Assembly: GCF_001511835.1 (NCBI RefSeq)
Contig: NZ_LN997848.1
Location: 744,001 to 808,000, forward strand
DNA: 64,000 nucleotides
Source: Magnetospirillum sp. XM-1
Lineage (GTDB): Bacteria; Pseudomonadota; Alphaproteobacteria; Rhodospirillales; Magnetospirillaceae
Direction: 5' to 3'
Under the pieces are notes generated by a model. It searched no databases, was not told the origin of the DNA, and saw nothing but the letters and a program-made list of their open reading frames with translations. This document shows positions 55,014-63,084 of this stretch, piece after piece (position 1 is the stretch's first letter; every line of letters begins with the position of its first letter). The position numbers were made by a program, and so were the translations under genes.

Positions 55014-55994
55014 TCAGCCGACCGGCCAGCGCAGCGGCCGTCCGGCGAAGAACTCCTCCAGATTGGCGATGGCGTCCATACCCATGCGGTCGCGGGTCTC
55101 CACCGTGGAGGTGCCGATATGGGGCAGCAGGGTGGCGTTGGGCAGGTCCAGGTAGCGGCGGTCGAAGGCGGGCTCGCCGGCGAAGACGTCCAGCCCGGCC
55201 GCCGCCAGCCGGCCCGAACGCAGCGCCGCGATCAGATCGTCGTCCACCACCTGATCGCCGCGGGCGGTGTTGATCAGCACCGCGCCCTCGGGCAGCCAGG
55301 ACAGGCTTTGGGCGTTGATCTGGCCCAGGGTCTCGGGCGTGCTGGGGGTATGGAGCGAGACAATGCGGCTGGCCCGAAACAGGCTTTCCAGGCTGGAGTG
55401 AAACTCCGCCCCGTCTTCCAGTTCGGGGGAAAGGCGGCGGCGCTGGTGATAGGCGATACGCATTCCGAAGGCGCGCGCCCGCTGGGCCACGGCGCGGCCG
55501 ATCCGCCCCATGCCCACCAGCCCGAGAACCTTGCCGCCGGGGTCCATGCCGAGATTGTTCCAGGCGTTCCAGGCCCCCCACTGGCCCGAACGCAGGATCG
55601 CCTGATGCTCGTGGGCGCGCCGGCAGGCCGAAAGCAGCAGCAGCAGGGCCAGATCGGCGGTGGCCGCGGTGGTGGCGTCCGGGGCATAGCCGACGGCGAT
55701 GCCGCGCGCCTGGGCCGCCGCCAGATCGATGTGGTTGGTTCCCACCGAAACCGTGGAAATGACGCGCAGGCTGCCGGGAAGGCGGGACATTGTCCCGGCA
55801 TCCAGACGTTCGGTCAGGCAGATCAGCAGGGCGTCGGCGCGGTGGCGGCTTGCCCGCTCCACCAGTTCGCCGGCGCTCCACAGGGTGTCGGCGGGATTGA
55901 GCTCGGCCTCGAACAGCGTCCGGGCCCGCTCTTCCACGGCGGGCGGCAGGCGGCGGGTGACGAGAAGACGCGGTCTGTCCGTAGCGAGGCTCAT
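55014..55994 (-). CDS. D-isomer-specific 2-hydroxyacid dehydrogenase
   Basis: 326 residues. GRHB/GyaR-type: VSVGTNHIDLAAAQARGIAVGYAP, NAD loop VLGLVGMGRIGRAVAQRARAFG, TPSTPETLGQINAQSLSWL, INTARGDQVVDDDLIAAL (catalytic Arg), LDVFAGEP and LPHIGTSTVETRDRM (catalytic Glu and His). Probably glyoxylate/hydroxypyruvate reductase; substrate is a guess. Convergent with the SulP gene. The start is the ATG at 55994; a long upstream reading includes tRNA sequence and is rejected. Confidence 0.93.
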   Translation of the reverse strand: MSLATDRPRLLVTRRLPPAVEERARTLFEAELNPADTLWSAGELVERASRHRADALLICLTERLDAGTMSRLPGSLRVISTVSVGTNHIDLAAAQARGIAVGYAPDATTAATADLALLLLLSACRRAHEHQAILRSGQWGAWNAWNNLGMDPGGKVLGLVGMGRIGRAVAQRARAFGMRIAYHQRRRLSPELEDGAEFHSSLESLFRASRIVSLHTPSTPETLGQINAQSLSWLPEGAVLINTARGDQVVDDDLIAALRSGRLAAAGLDVFAGEPAFDRRYLDLPNATLLPHIGTSTVETRDRMGMDAIANLEEFFAGRPLRWPVG

Positions 55995-56033
55995 CTGACA
56001 CGTCCCATTCCAGGGGGTGACCCGAAAACACGA

Positions 56034-56057
56034 AAGGCCGCGGTTTCCCGCGGCCTT
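56034..56057 (-). terminator. Hairpin downstream of tRNA-Gly
   Basis: Perfect 10-bp stem (56034-56043 with 56048-56057, TTTC loop on plus), 14 bases past the tRNA 3' end. Followed on the minus strand by TTTCGTGTTTTC, a weak U-tract; probable terminator of the tRNA transcript. Confidence 0.75.
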
Positions 56058-56071
56058 GTTCGTGGTCCGAT

Positions 56072-56146
56072 TGGAGCGGGCGAAGGGATTCGAACCCTCG
56101 ACCCCAACCTTGGCAAGGTTGTGCTCTACCCCTGAGCTACGCCCGC
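56072..56146 (-). tRNA. tRNA-Gly (anticodon GCC)
   Basis: 75 nt including an encoded CCA end. Acceptor stem GCGGGCG/CGCCCGC, D arm TAGCTCAGGGGTAGAGCA, anticodon arm CAACCTTGCCAAGGTTG with GCC in the loop, T arm GAGGGTTCGAATCCCTT. All stems pair. It reads the Gly codons GGC/GGU. Confidence 0.97.
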
Positions 56147-56335
56147 TCAATTCGGCGTCTTCGCTGCCGTTTCCAGCGGCGAGGCCCGGATAATACGAAA
56201 AGAATTGGCCGACGCAAGCACTTTTTCGCAGGCTTTTTTCCAGGGCGACAAATGGCGGGGTTTGGACTTGCCACAAGGGCGGCAACGGTCCATCTATTGC
56301 GGGTCGAACCCGCCAGCTTGAGGGACCGCATAACC

Positions 56336-57268
56336 ATGGATCTGATGTTCAATTCCGGTGCAAAGGGAGCCCCCGGCGGCACCCAATCCGTGCCGGGCGA
56401 ACTGATCAAGGACGCCACCACCGCCACCTTCGTGGCCGACGTCATCGAGATGTCCCAGAAGGTGCCGGTTATCGTCGATTTCTGGGCGACGTGGTGCGGC
56501 CCGTGCAAGACCTTGGGCCCCGCCCTGGAAAAGGTGGTGCGCGAAGCCAGGGGCGCGGTGCGCATGGTCAAGGTGGACGTGGACAAGAACCAGGACCTGG
56601 CGGCGCAGCTGCGCATCCAGTCGGTTCCCACCGTCTACGCCTTCAAGGGCGGCCGCCCGGTGGACGCCTTCACCGGCGCCCAGCCCGAAAGCCAGCTGAA
56701 GGAATTCGTCAAGCGCCTGATCGCCGGTGGCAATGCCGGTCCGACCATCGACGACTACATCGCCGAGGCCAAGCAGGTCCTGGAAGACGGCGACCCCCAG
56801 ACGGCGGCCGGCATCTTCAACCAGATCCTGCAGGAAGCCCCCGACAACGCCTCGGCCATGGCCGGGCTGCTGCGCTGCCTGATGGCGGTGGGCCAGAGCG
56901 CCCAGGCGGAATCCATGCTGGCCCGTCTGGCGCCCGAAATGCTCCGCAACCCCGAGATCGCCGCGGTGGCCACCGCGCTGGAACTGGCCAAGAGCGCCGG
57001 GGGCGTGGGCGAGGCAGCCGAGCTGCGCCGCCGCCTGGCTTCCGACCCCGACGACCATCAGGCACGCTATGACCTGGCGCTGGCCTATTACGCCGCCGGC
57101 GAGGGCGAGGCGGCGGTGGACGAGCTGCTGGACCTGTTCAAGCGCAACCGCACCTGGAACGAGGACGCGGCGCGCAAGCAGCTGGTCAAGCTGTTCGAGG
57201 CCTTCGGTCCCACCCATCCGCTGACCGTCGCCGGGCGCAAGCGGCTGTCCACCCTGCTGTTCTCGTAA
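56336..57268 (+). CDS. cnoX: Thioredoxin-TPR co-chaperone (CnoX/YbbN type)
   Basis: 310 residues. Thioredoxin domain with WATWCGPCKTLGPAL: the CGPC pair at 54-57 is intact, unlike E. coli CnoX which has SxxC. Then LRIQSVPTVYAFKGG and a C-terminal TPR-like domain (about 145-300, FNQILQEAPDNASAMAGLLRCLMAVG). E. coli CnoX is a holdase linking GroEL to oxidative stress; the intact active-site cysteines here suggest redox activity too. Upstream of the LON-domain gene, 7 bases. Confidence 0.92.
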   Translation: MDLMFNSGAKGAPGGTQSVPGELIKDATTATFVADVIEMSQKVPVIVDFWATWCGPCKTLGPALEKVVREARGAVRMVKVDVDKNQDLAAQLRIQSVPTVYAFKGGRPVDAFTGAQPESQLKEFVKRLIAGGNAGPTIDDYIAEAKQVLEDGDPQTAAGIFNQILQEAPDNASAMAGLLRCLMAVGQSAQAESMLARLAPEMLRNPEIAAVATALELAKSAGGVGEAAELRRRLASDPDDHQARYDLALAYYAAGEGEAAVDELLDLFKRNRTWNEDAARKQLVKLFEAFGPTHPLTVAGRKRLSTLLFS

Positions 57269-57275
57269 TTCCGCC

Positions 57276-57935
57276 ATGCAGGCCGACCGCCCCTTGCGCA
57301 TCGACGACCTGCCCCGCGACCTGCCGGTCTTCGCGGTGTCGGGCGCCATCCTGCTGCCCAAGGGCAGCGCGCCGTTCATGGTGTTCGAGCCCCGCTATCT
57401 GGCCATGGTCGACGACGCGCTGGGACTGGGCCGGCTGTTCGCCCTGGTTCAGCCGCGCGACGACAAGGACAAGGGCGGCACGGTGCCCGGCCTCTACGAC
57501 ACCGGCTGCCTGGCGCGCATCACCGCCTTCGGCGAGACCGGCGACGGCCGCTACCTGATCACCGCCGCCGGCATCTGCCGTTTCCGTTTGGCCGGCGAGG
57601 TGGAGGGCCGCGCCGGCTATCGCCGGGTGCGGACCGACTACATCCCCTATTCCGCCGACCTGGACGGCAGCGATTCCGGTCCGGTGGACCGGCGCGGCCT
57701 GCTTTCCATCGTGCGCGCCTATCTGGGGGGGCTTGGCATGTCGGCCGACATTGCCCAATTGGAAAAGGCCGACGACGCCGATCTCACCGTCCGTCTGGCC
57801 ATGGCCTGCCCCTTCGCGCCCGTGGAGAAGCAGGCCCTGCTTGAGGCGGCCAGCCATGCCGAGCGCTGCCGCCTGATGATCACCTTGATCCAAAGGGAGC
57901 TGCTGAACGAAAGCGGCGGCTCTTCGATACATTAG
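57276..57935 (+). CDS. LON N-terminal domain protein
   Basis: 219 residues. LON substrate-binding (N) domain only: [65 protein letters not shown]. No ATPase or protease domain, so it is not Lon itself. Stand-alone LON-N proteins are common next to thioredoxin-TPR and Trm112-like genes in alphaproteobacteria. Role unknown. Confidence 0.92.
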   Translation: MQADRPLRIDDLPRDLPVFAVSGAILLPKGSAPFMVFEPRYLAMVDDALGLGRLFALVQPRDDKDKGGTVPGLYDTGCLARITAFGETGDGRYLITAAGICRFRLAGEVEGRAGYRRVRTDYIPYSADLDGSDSGPVDRRGLLSIVRAYLGGLGMSADIAQLEKADDADLTVRLAMACPFAPVEKQALLEAASHAERCRLMITLIQRELLNESGGSSIH

Positions 57936-57946
57936 GAGCGTTGTTC

Positions 57947-58144
57947 ATGCCCGAGCGTGTTTCGGCCTTCGACACGAAGCTGCTGGAGATCCTGGTGGCT
58001 CCCGGCACCCATGCACCGCTGCGCTATGACGCGGCCGCCCAGGAGCTGATCGACGACAAGGGCGGACTGGCCTATCCCATCCGCGACGGCATTCCGATCA
58101 TGCTGGTGGACGAAGCCCGCGCCATCGAGGGAGACGCACGATGA
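57947..58144 (+). CDS. Trm112-family small protein
   Basis: 65 residues. [21 protein letters not shown] and [23 protein letters not shown] match Trm112/YcaR, normally a zinc-ribbon partner of methyltransferases. The zinc-binding cysteines typical of the family (CPxC) are replaced here (VAPGTHAPL), which is common in alphaproteobacterial members. AGGAG positions the ATG at 57947. Overlaps the DUF971 gene by 4 bases. Confidence 0.88.
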   Translation: MPERVSAFDTKLLEILVAPGTHAPLRYDAAAQELIDDKGGLAYPIRDGIPIMLVDEARAIEGDAR

Positions 58145-58593
58145 ATATCCCCGCCGAACGCCCCTGGCCCGAGGAACTCAAGGTCGACAAGGCGGCGCGC
58201 ACCCTGAAAGTCGCCTTCTCCGACGGCAAGACCTTCGTGCTGCCGGCCGAGCTGCTGCGGGTGGAAAGCCCGTCCGCCGAGGTCCAGGGCCATTCCCCCG
58301 ACCAGAAGCAGCTGGTCTCGGGCCGCATGCATGTGGGCATCATCGGCGTCGAGCCGGTGGGCAATTACGCCGTCAAGCTGGTGTTCGACGACCTGCACGA
58401 CAGCGGCATCTATTCGTGGGACTACCTCTACGCGCTGGGCGCCAACCAGGACGCCATCTGGGCCGATTACCTGGCCGAGTTGGAAGCCCTTGGCCTGTCG
58501 CGCGACCCGGCGCTGTCCAAGGCGCCGCCGCCCAAGGCTCACGGTTGCGGCGGGGGCGGGGGCTCCAAGTCGGGTGGGTGCGGCTGCGGCTGA
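58141..58593 (+). CDS. DUF971-family protein with Cys/Gly tail
   Basis: 150 residues. DUF971 (also called GBBH-like N-terminal domain): [59 protein letters not shown]. The last 17 residues are Gly/Cys-rich ([17 protein letters not shown]), a possible metal-binding tail. DUF971 proteins are linked to iron-sulfur carrier functions in other bacteria (often beside Mrp). Overlaps the Trm112-like gene. Confidence 0.9.
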   Translation: MNIPAERPWPEELKVDKAARTLKVAFSDGKTFVLPAELLRVESPSAEVQGHSPDQKQLVSGRMHVGIIGVEPVGNYAVKLVFDDLHDSGIYSWDYLYALGANQDAIWADYLAELEALGLSRDPALSKAPPPKAHGCGGGGGSKSGGCGCG

Positions 58594-58603
58594 AACCACT
58601 CCC

Positions 58604-59077
58604 ATGTCCAAGACGACGCGGGCCACCCAGGCGCTGGACAAGGCGGGTATCGCCTACGAGGTCCGCCTCTACGACTACGACGGCAACGCCGACAAAGTGG
58701 GCATGCAGGCGGCCGAGGCGCTGGGCGCCGATCCCGCCATGGTGCTGAAAACCCTGATGGTGCTGGCCGACGGCAAGCCGGCCTGCGTCGTGGTGCCCTC
58801 GGATCGCGAGGTCTCCATGAAGAAGCTGGCCGCCGCCCTGGGGGCCAAGTCCGCCCAGATGATGAAGCCCGCCGACGCCGAGCGCGCCACCGGCTACGTG
58901 GTGGGCGGCATCTCGCCCTTCGGCCAGAAGAAGACCGCCCCCACCGTGATGGAGGAGGCCGCCCTCGCCCATCCCAAGGTGTTCATCAATGGCGGCGGAA
59001 GGGGCGTGCAGGTCCACCTGTCGCCTGGGGACGCGTTGCGCGCCCTTGGGGCCAAGTCGGCGGCGGTGGTGGCTTAG
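58604..59077 (+). CDS. ybaK: YbaK-type Cys-tRNA(Pro)/aminoacyl-tRNA deacylase
   Basis: 157 residues. TRATQALDKAGIAYEVRLYDYDGNADKVG, MVLKTLMVLADGKPACVVVPSDREVSMKKLA, TGYVVGGISPFGQKKTAP (substrate loop). Hydrolyses Cys-tRNA(Pro) mischarged by ProRS. Follows DUF971 by 10 bases; stop is just before repeat copy D. Confidence 0.94.
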   Translation: MSKTTRATQALDKAGIAYEVRLYDYDGNADKVGMQAAEALGADPAMVLKTLMVLADGKPACVVVPSDREVSMKKLAAALGAKSAQMMKPADAERATGYVVGGISPFGQKKTAPTVMEEAALAHPKVFINGGGRGVQVHLSPGDALRALGAKSAAVVA

Positions 59078-59088
59078 CATCGCCGCTA

Positions 59089-59203
59089 TTTGGGGCTTTC
59101 GCCCCAAACCCCAATCGGGAGAAATCTCCCGAACCCTCTCTCGTTTCAAAAAACTGGAGGTCCGGAGGCTGTGTCTCCGGGCGGGTACGGGCGGCAGCCC
59201 GGT
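59089..59203 (+). repeat. Multi-hairpin intergenic element, copy D (subtype 2)
   Basis: TTTGGGGC-TTTC-GCCCCAAA (59089-59108), TCGGGAGA-AA-TCTCCCGA (59115-59132), CCGGAG-GCTGTGT-CTCCGG (59162-59180), CGGGC-GGCA-GCCCG (59188-59201). Fills the convergent gap between ybaK and ubiH. Shares the last hairpin with copies A-C and the overall order with copy E. Confidence 0.82.
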
Positions 59204-60427
59204 CTAAAGGGCTTCGCCCTTCATCAGCCGGGGCAGGTCGCCCACCAGGCCCATGGCGTGGCGCATGAAGAAGCGCTTGGTGTGGCCCAGCTGGTGAACA
59301 CCGGCCAGACCCAGGCGGCGCAGATGCTTCAAGGGCTCGATATCGTTGGAGAACAGGCGGTCCAGCCCGTCGGTGAGGCCCAGCATCAGCATGGTGTCGA
59401 AGCGCCGCCAGCGCTGGTAGCGCTCCAGCCCGTCCGGCCCGCCGGGATCGAGGCCGAGACGCATGGCGTCGGCGATGACCTCGGCCAGGGCGGCCACGTC
59501 GCGGATGCCCATGTTCATGCCCTGGCCGGCGATGGGGTGCATGCCGTGGGCGGCGTCGCCGATCAGGGCCAGGCGGTGGTCGATCATCCTCTCGGCGAAT
59601 TGCAGGGTGAGGGGATGGTGGAAGCGCGCTCCTTCCACCGTCACTTCGCCCAGGAAGCCGCCGACTTTGGCCGCCAGCTCGGCGCGGAAGGCCCCGTCGT
59701 CCTGGCCGCAGATGGCGGCGGCGACGTCGTTGGCTTCAGTCCACACGATGCCGCTGCGGTTTCCCGCCAGCGGCAGGATGGCGAAGGGCCCGGCGGGCAG
59801 GAAGCGCTCGTGGGCGATGCCGTGGTGGGGACGCTCGTGGGCCATGATGCAGACGATGCCGCTTTCATGGTAGTCGCGCCGCCTCACCTTGATGCCCGCC
59901 TGATTTCTGAGCACGGAGCCGCGTCCGTCGGCGGCCACCGCCAGGGCGGCGTGAATGACGCGACCGTCCTCCAGCTCGGCCTCGACCCGGTGGGCCAGGC
60001 GCTCCAGGCGCTTCAGCCGGGCCGGGGCCAGCAGGTGGACCGAGGGCGCGCGGGCGAGCGCGCCCAGCAATTCGCGGCGGATGGCCGGATTGGGGACGAT
60101 CCAGCCCAGGGGATCGTCGCCGATATCTTGGTGGTCGTAATGCAGGTAAAGGGGCGAGCCGTCGTCGGTGACGCGGATTTCCAGGATCTCGCCCGCCTCG
60201 TCCTTCATGCCGTCCCAGGCGCCGGCGGCAGCGATCACCTTGCGCGCAGTATAGGCGATGGCGATGGCCCGGGCGTCGGTGCCGGGCCGGGCGAGGATTG
60301 CCGGAGGAGCCGCCTCGACTACCGCCACGCGGATGCCGGCCTTGCCCAGGGCGCAGGCCAGCAGGGCGCCGACCGGGCCGCCGCCGTTGATCAGGACATC
60401 GACGCGCAAGGGAGAAGAGCTGCTCAT
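59204..60427 (-). CDS. UbiH/COQ6-family FAD monooxygenase (ubiquinone synthesis)
   Basis: 407 residues. VDVLINGGGPVGALLACALGKAG (FAD), DARAIAIAYTARKVI (UbiH-type), ADGRGSVLRNQAGI (DG motif) and LALIGDAAHGMHPIAGQGMNMGIRDVAALAEVI, the ubiquinone-hydroxylase signature. Adds a hydroxyl to the quinone ring; which position (C5, C6 or C1) cannot be told from sequence. Divergent from glnK. Confidence 0.93.
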   Translation of the reverse strand: MSSSSPLRVDVLINGGGPVGALLACALGKAGIRVAVVEAAPPAILARPGTDARAIAIAYTARKVIAAAGAWDGMKDEAGEILEIRVTDDGSPLYLHYDHQDIGDDPLGWIVPNPAIRRELLGALARAPSVHLLAPARLKRLERLAHRVEAELEDGRVIHAALAVAADGRGSVLRNQAGIKVRRRDYHESGIVCIMAHERPHHGIAHERFLPAGPFAILPLAGNRSGIVWTEANDVAAAICGQDDGAFRAELAAKVGGFLGEVTVEGARFHHPLTLQFAERMIDHRLALIGDAAHGMHPIAGQGMNMGIRDVAALAEVIADAMRLGLDPGGPDGLERYQRWRRFDTMLMLGLTDGLDRLFSNDIEPLKHLRRLGLAGVHQLGHTKRFFMRHAMGLVGDLPRLMKGEAL

Positions 60428-61097
<670 letters not shown>

Positions 61098-61125
61098 TAT
61101 TTCCATATCGCGGTGCAAGCCCTCG

Positions 61126-61162
61126 AAGCCCGGAAGGCCCAATCCTTCCGGGCTTTTGTTTT
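61126..61162. terminator. Rho-independent terminator after glnK
   Basis: AAGCCCGGAAGG (61126-61137), CCCAAT loop, CCTTCCGGGCTT then TTGTTTT. Separates glnK from amtB, so amtB needs its own promoter (see 61342). Confidence 0.93.
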
Positions 61163-61341
61163 GCCCGTCGGCGGGGATCAAATGCCTGGAATTGAAGCAT
61201 TTCCCGCACAATATTAATAAAGCACAATTTTTCACCACGCCCTGATTTGGCTGCCCAAAACTTCATCATGCATGCGCCCCTTCATGGACCACCAAGGTCG
61301 TGTCGGGGACAAAATCGCGGAATTCCGGGCTTTTCCCGCAC

Positions 61342-61359
61342 TTGGCACGGTTCTTGTTA
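61342..61359 (+). promoter_or_regulatory. Sigma-54 (RpoN) promoter for amtB
   Basis: TTGGCACGGTTCTTGTTA: GG at 61344-61345 and GT at 61356-61357, 10 bases apart (consensus TGGCAC-N5-TTGCA, here TTGTT). About 85 bases before the amtB ATG and downstream of the glnK terminator, consistent with NtrC-dependent expression of ammonium uptake. Confidence 0.8.
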
Positions 61360-61440
61360 CTGAAAGGGCAGCCGATCGAGCCCGAGGATCATCGAAGGCC
61401 GATCAAACCGTTCACTTGCTGAGCCGCTTCGGGGGTAACC

Positions 61441-62799
61441 ATGAGCAATCGTTTGAAGTCCGTCCTGTTAGGCGTAGGCCCCGCGCTCGGCCTGACGCTT
61501 CTCGCCTCCGTGGCGGGCGCCGAGGAAGCCGCCGCTCCCGCCGCCGCCGCGGTGGCCGCCGCTCCGACCGCGGTCGATACCGGCAACACCGCCTGGATGC
61601 TCACCTCCACCGCCCTGGTGTTGCTGATGACCATCCCCGGCCTGGCGCTGTTCTACGCCGGCATGGTGCGCAAGAAGAACCTGCTCGGCACCATGATGCA
61701 GAGCTTCGCCATCACCTGCGTCGTGACCCTGCTGTGGGTGATCGTCGGCTACTCGCTGGCCTTCACCGGCGAAAGCCCCTTCATCGGCGGCCTGGACCGC
61801 TTCCTGCTGAACGGCCTCGAGAAGGGCTCGCTGGCGTTGCCCAACGCCATTCCCGAATCGGTCTTCATGATGTTCCAGATGACCTTCGCCATCATCACCC
61901 CGGCCCTGATCACCGGCGCCTTCGCCGACCGCATGAAGTTCTCCTCCATGCTGGTGTTCATGACCCTGTGGCTGCTGATCGTCTATGCCCCCATCGCCCA
62001 CTGGGTGTGGATGATGGACGAGAAGGGCACCGCCACCGGCTTCCTGGGCGCCATGGGCGTGCTGGACTTCGCCGGCGGCACCGTGGTCCACATCAACGCG
62101 GGCATCGCCGGTCTGGTCGCCTGCTTGGTCATCGGCCCGCGCAAGGGCTACGGCACCGACAACATGGCTCCCCATAACCTGTCGCTGTCCATCATCGGCG
62201 CCGCCCTGCTGTGGGTGGGCTGGTTCGGCTTCAACGCCGGTTCCGCCGTGGCCGCCGACGGCCGTGCGGGCATGGCCATGGCCGTGACCCAGGTGGGTGC
62301 CGCCGCCGCCGCCGTGTCGTGGATGTTCGCCGAGTGGCTGCTGCGCAAGAAGCCGTCCGCTCTGGGCATCATCTCGGGCGCCGTGGCCGGTCTGGTCGCC
62401 ATCACGCCTGCCGCCGGCTTCGTGGACGTCAAGGGCGCCCTGGTCATCGGCTTGGTCGCCGGTGTGGTCTGCTACTGGGGCGCCACCGGCCTCAAGCATG
62501 CGCTCAAGTACGACGACTCGCTGGACGCCTTCGGCGTGCATGGCATCGGCGGCATCACCGGCGCCATCCTGACCGGCGTCTTCGCGGTCGAGAAGATCGG
62601 CGGCACCGCCGGCCTGCTGGAAGGCAATGCCGGCCAGGTGATGACCCAGGTCTACGGCGTGCTGATCACCGGCGTCTACACCGCCGTGGTGTCGTTCATC
62701 CTGCTCAAGGCCATCGACATGGTCATGGGCCTGCGCGTCACCGCCGAGGAAGAGCGTGAAGGCCTGGACATCGCGCTGCACGGCGAGACCGTCCACTAG
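61441..62799 (+). CDS. amtB: Ammonium transporter AmtB
   Basis: 452 residues, 11 membrane helices after a cleavable signal peptide (KSVLLGVGPALGLTLLASVAGA). GLALFYAGMVRKKNLLGTMMQ, FAGGTVVHINAGIAGL and GVHGIGGITGAILTGVF contain the two pore histidines; MTFAIITPALITGAFADR is the family signature. Inner membrane. Forms a complex with GlnK. Own sigma-54 promoter and own terminator. Confidence 0.97.
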   Translation: MSNRLKSVLLGVGPALGLTLLASVAGAEEAAAPAAAAVAAAPTAVDTGNTAWMLTSTALVLLMTIPGLALFYAGMVRKKNLLGTMMQSFAITCVVTLLWVIVGYSLAFTGESPFIGGLDRFLLNGLEKGSLALPNAIPESVFMMFQMTFAIITPALITGAFADRMKFSSMLVFMTLWLLIVYAPIAHWVWMMDEKGTATGFLGAMGVLDFAGGTVVHINAGIAGLVACLVIGPRKGYGTDNMAPHNLSLSIIGAALLWVGWFGFNAGSAVAADGRAGMAMAVTQVGAAAAAVSWMFAEWLLRKKPSALGIISGAVAGLVAITPAAGFVDVKGALVIGLVAGVVCYWGATGLKHALKYDDSLDAFGVHGIGGITGAILTGVFAVEKIGGTAGLLEGNAGQVMTQVYGVLITGVYTAVVSFILLKAIDMVMGLRVTAEEEREGLDIALHGETVH

Positions 62800-62844
62800 G
62801 ATCCTCCGGCCTCGACCCGTCGCCGCGGGAGAGAGGTTGAGGCA

Positions 62845-62871
62845 GGGCGCCGGGGCAACCCGGCGCCCTTT
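62845..62871 (+). terminator. Rho-independent terminator after amtB
   Basis: GGGCGCCGGG (62845-62854), GCAA loop, CCCGGCGCCC (62859-62868) then TTT. GNRA-type loop, short U-tract. Confidence 0.82.
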
Positions 62872-62890
62872 CCCGTTATATGTCCAACCG

Positions 62891-62984
62891 TTTTCTCCCT
62901 CCCCCGGCTTTGCTGGGGGAGGGTCGGGGAGGGGGGGCCCCCCCCCCTCCCGGCCTCCCCCCGGCAAGCCGAGGGGAGGAGAAA
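62891..62984. repeat. Long C/G-rich imperfect palindrome (about 94 bp)
   Basis: TTTTCTCC at the left mirrors GGAGGAGAAAA at the right; inner arms CCCCCGGCTTTGCTGGGGG and CCCCCCGGCAAGCCGAGGGG are themselves hairpins; the centre is G7C10. Looks like a REP/BIME-type element. Lies between the amtB terminator and the aminotransferase gene. Confidence 0.8.
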
Positions 62985-63084
62985 ATGGCTGCTCGGCTGG
63001 GTCTGCGCCCTTTCCCTTTGGGCCGGAGGATAAATTGAGGTAATGAATGTTCCACCAACGTTTGCCTGAGCCCGTACCGGACCC

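Noticed and set aside
62756..63043. Open frame across the 94-bp palindrome
   Set aside because: Encodes only repeat (Pro/Gly/Ser-rich) and follows the amtB stop.
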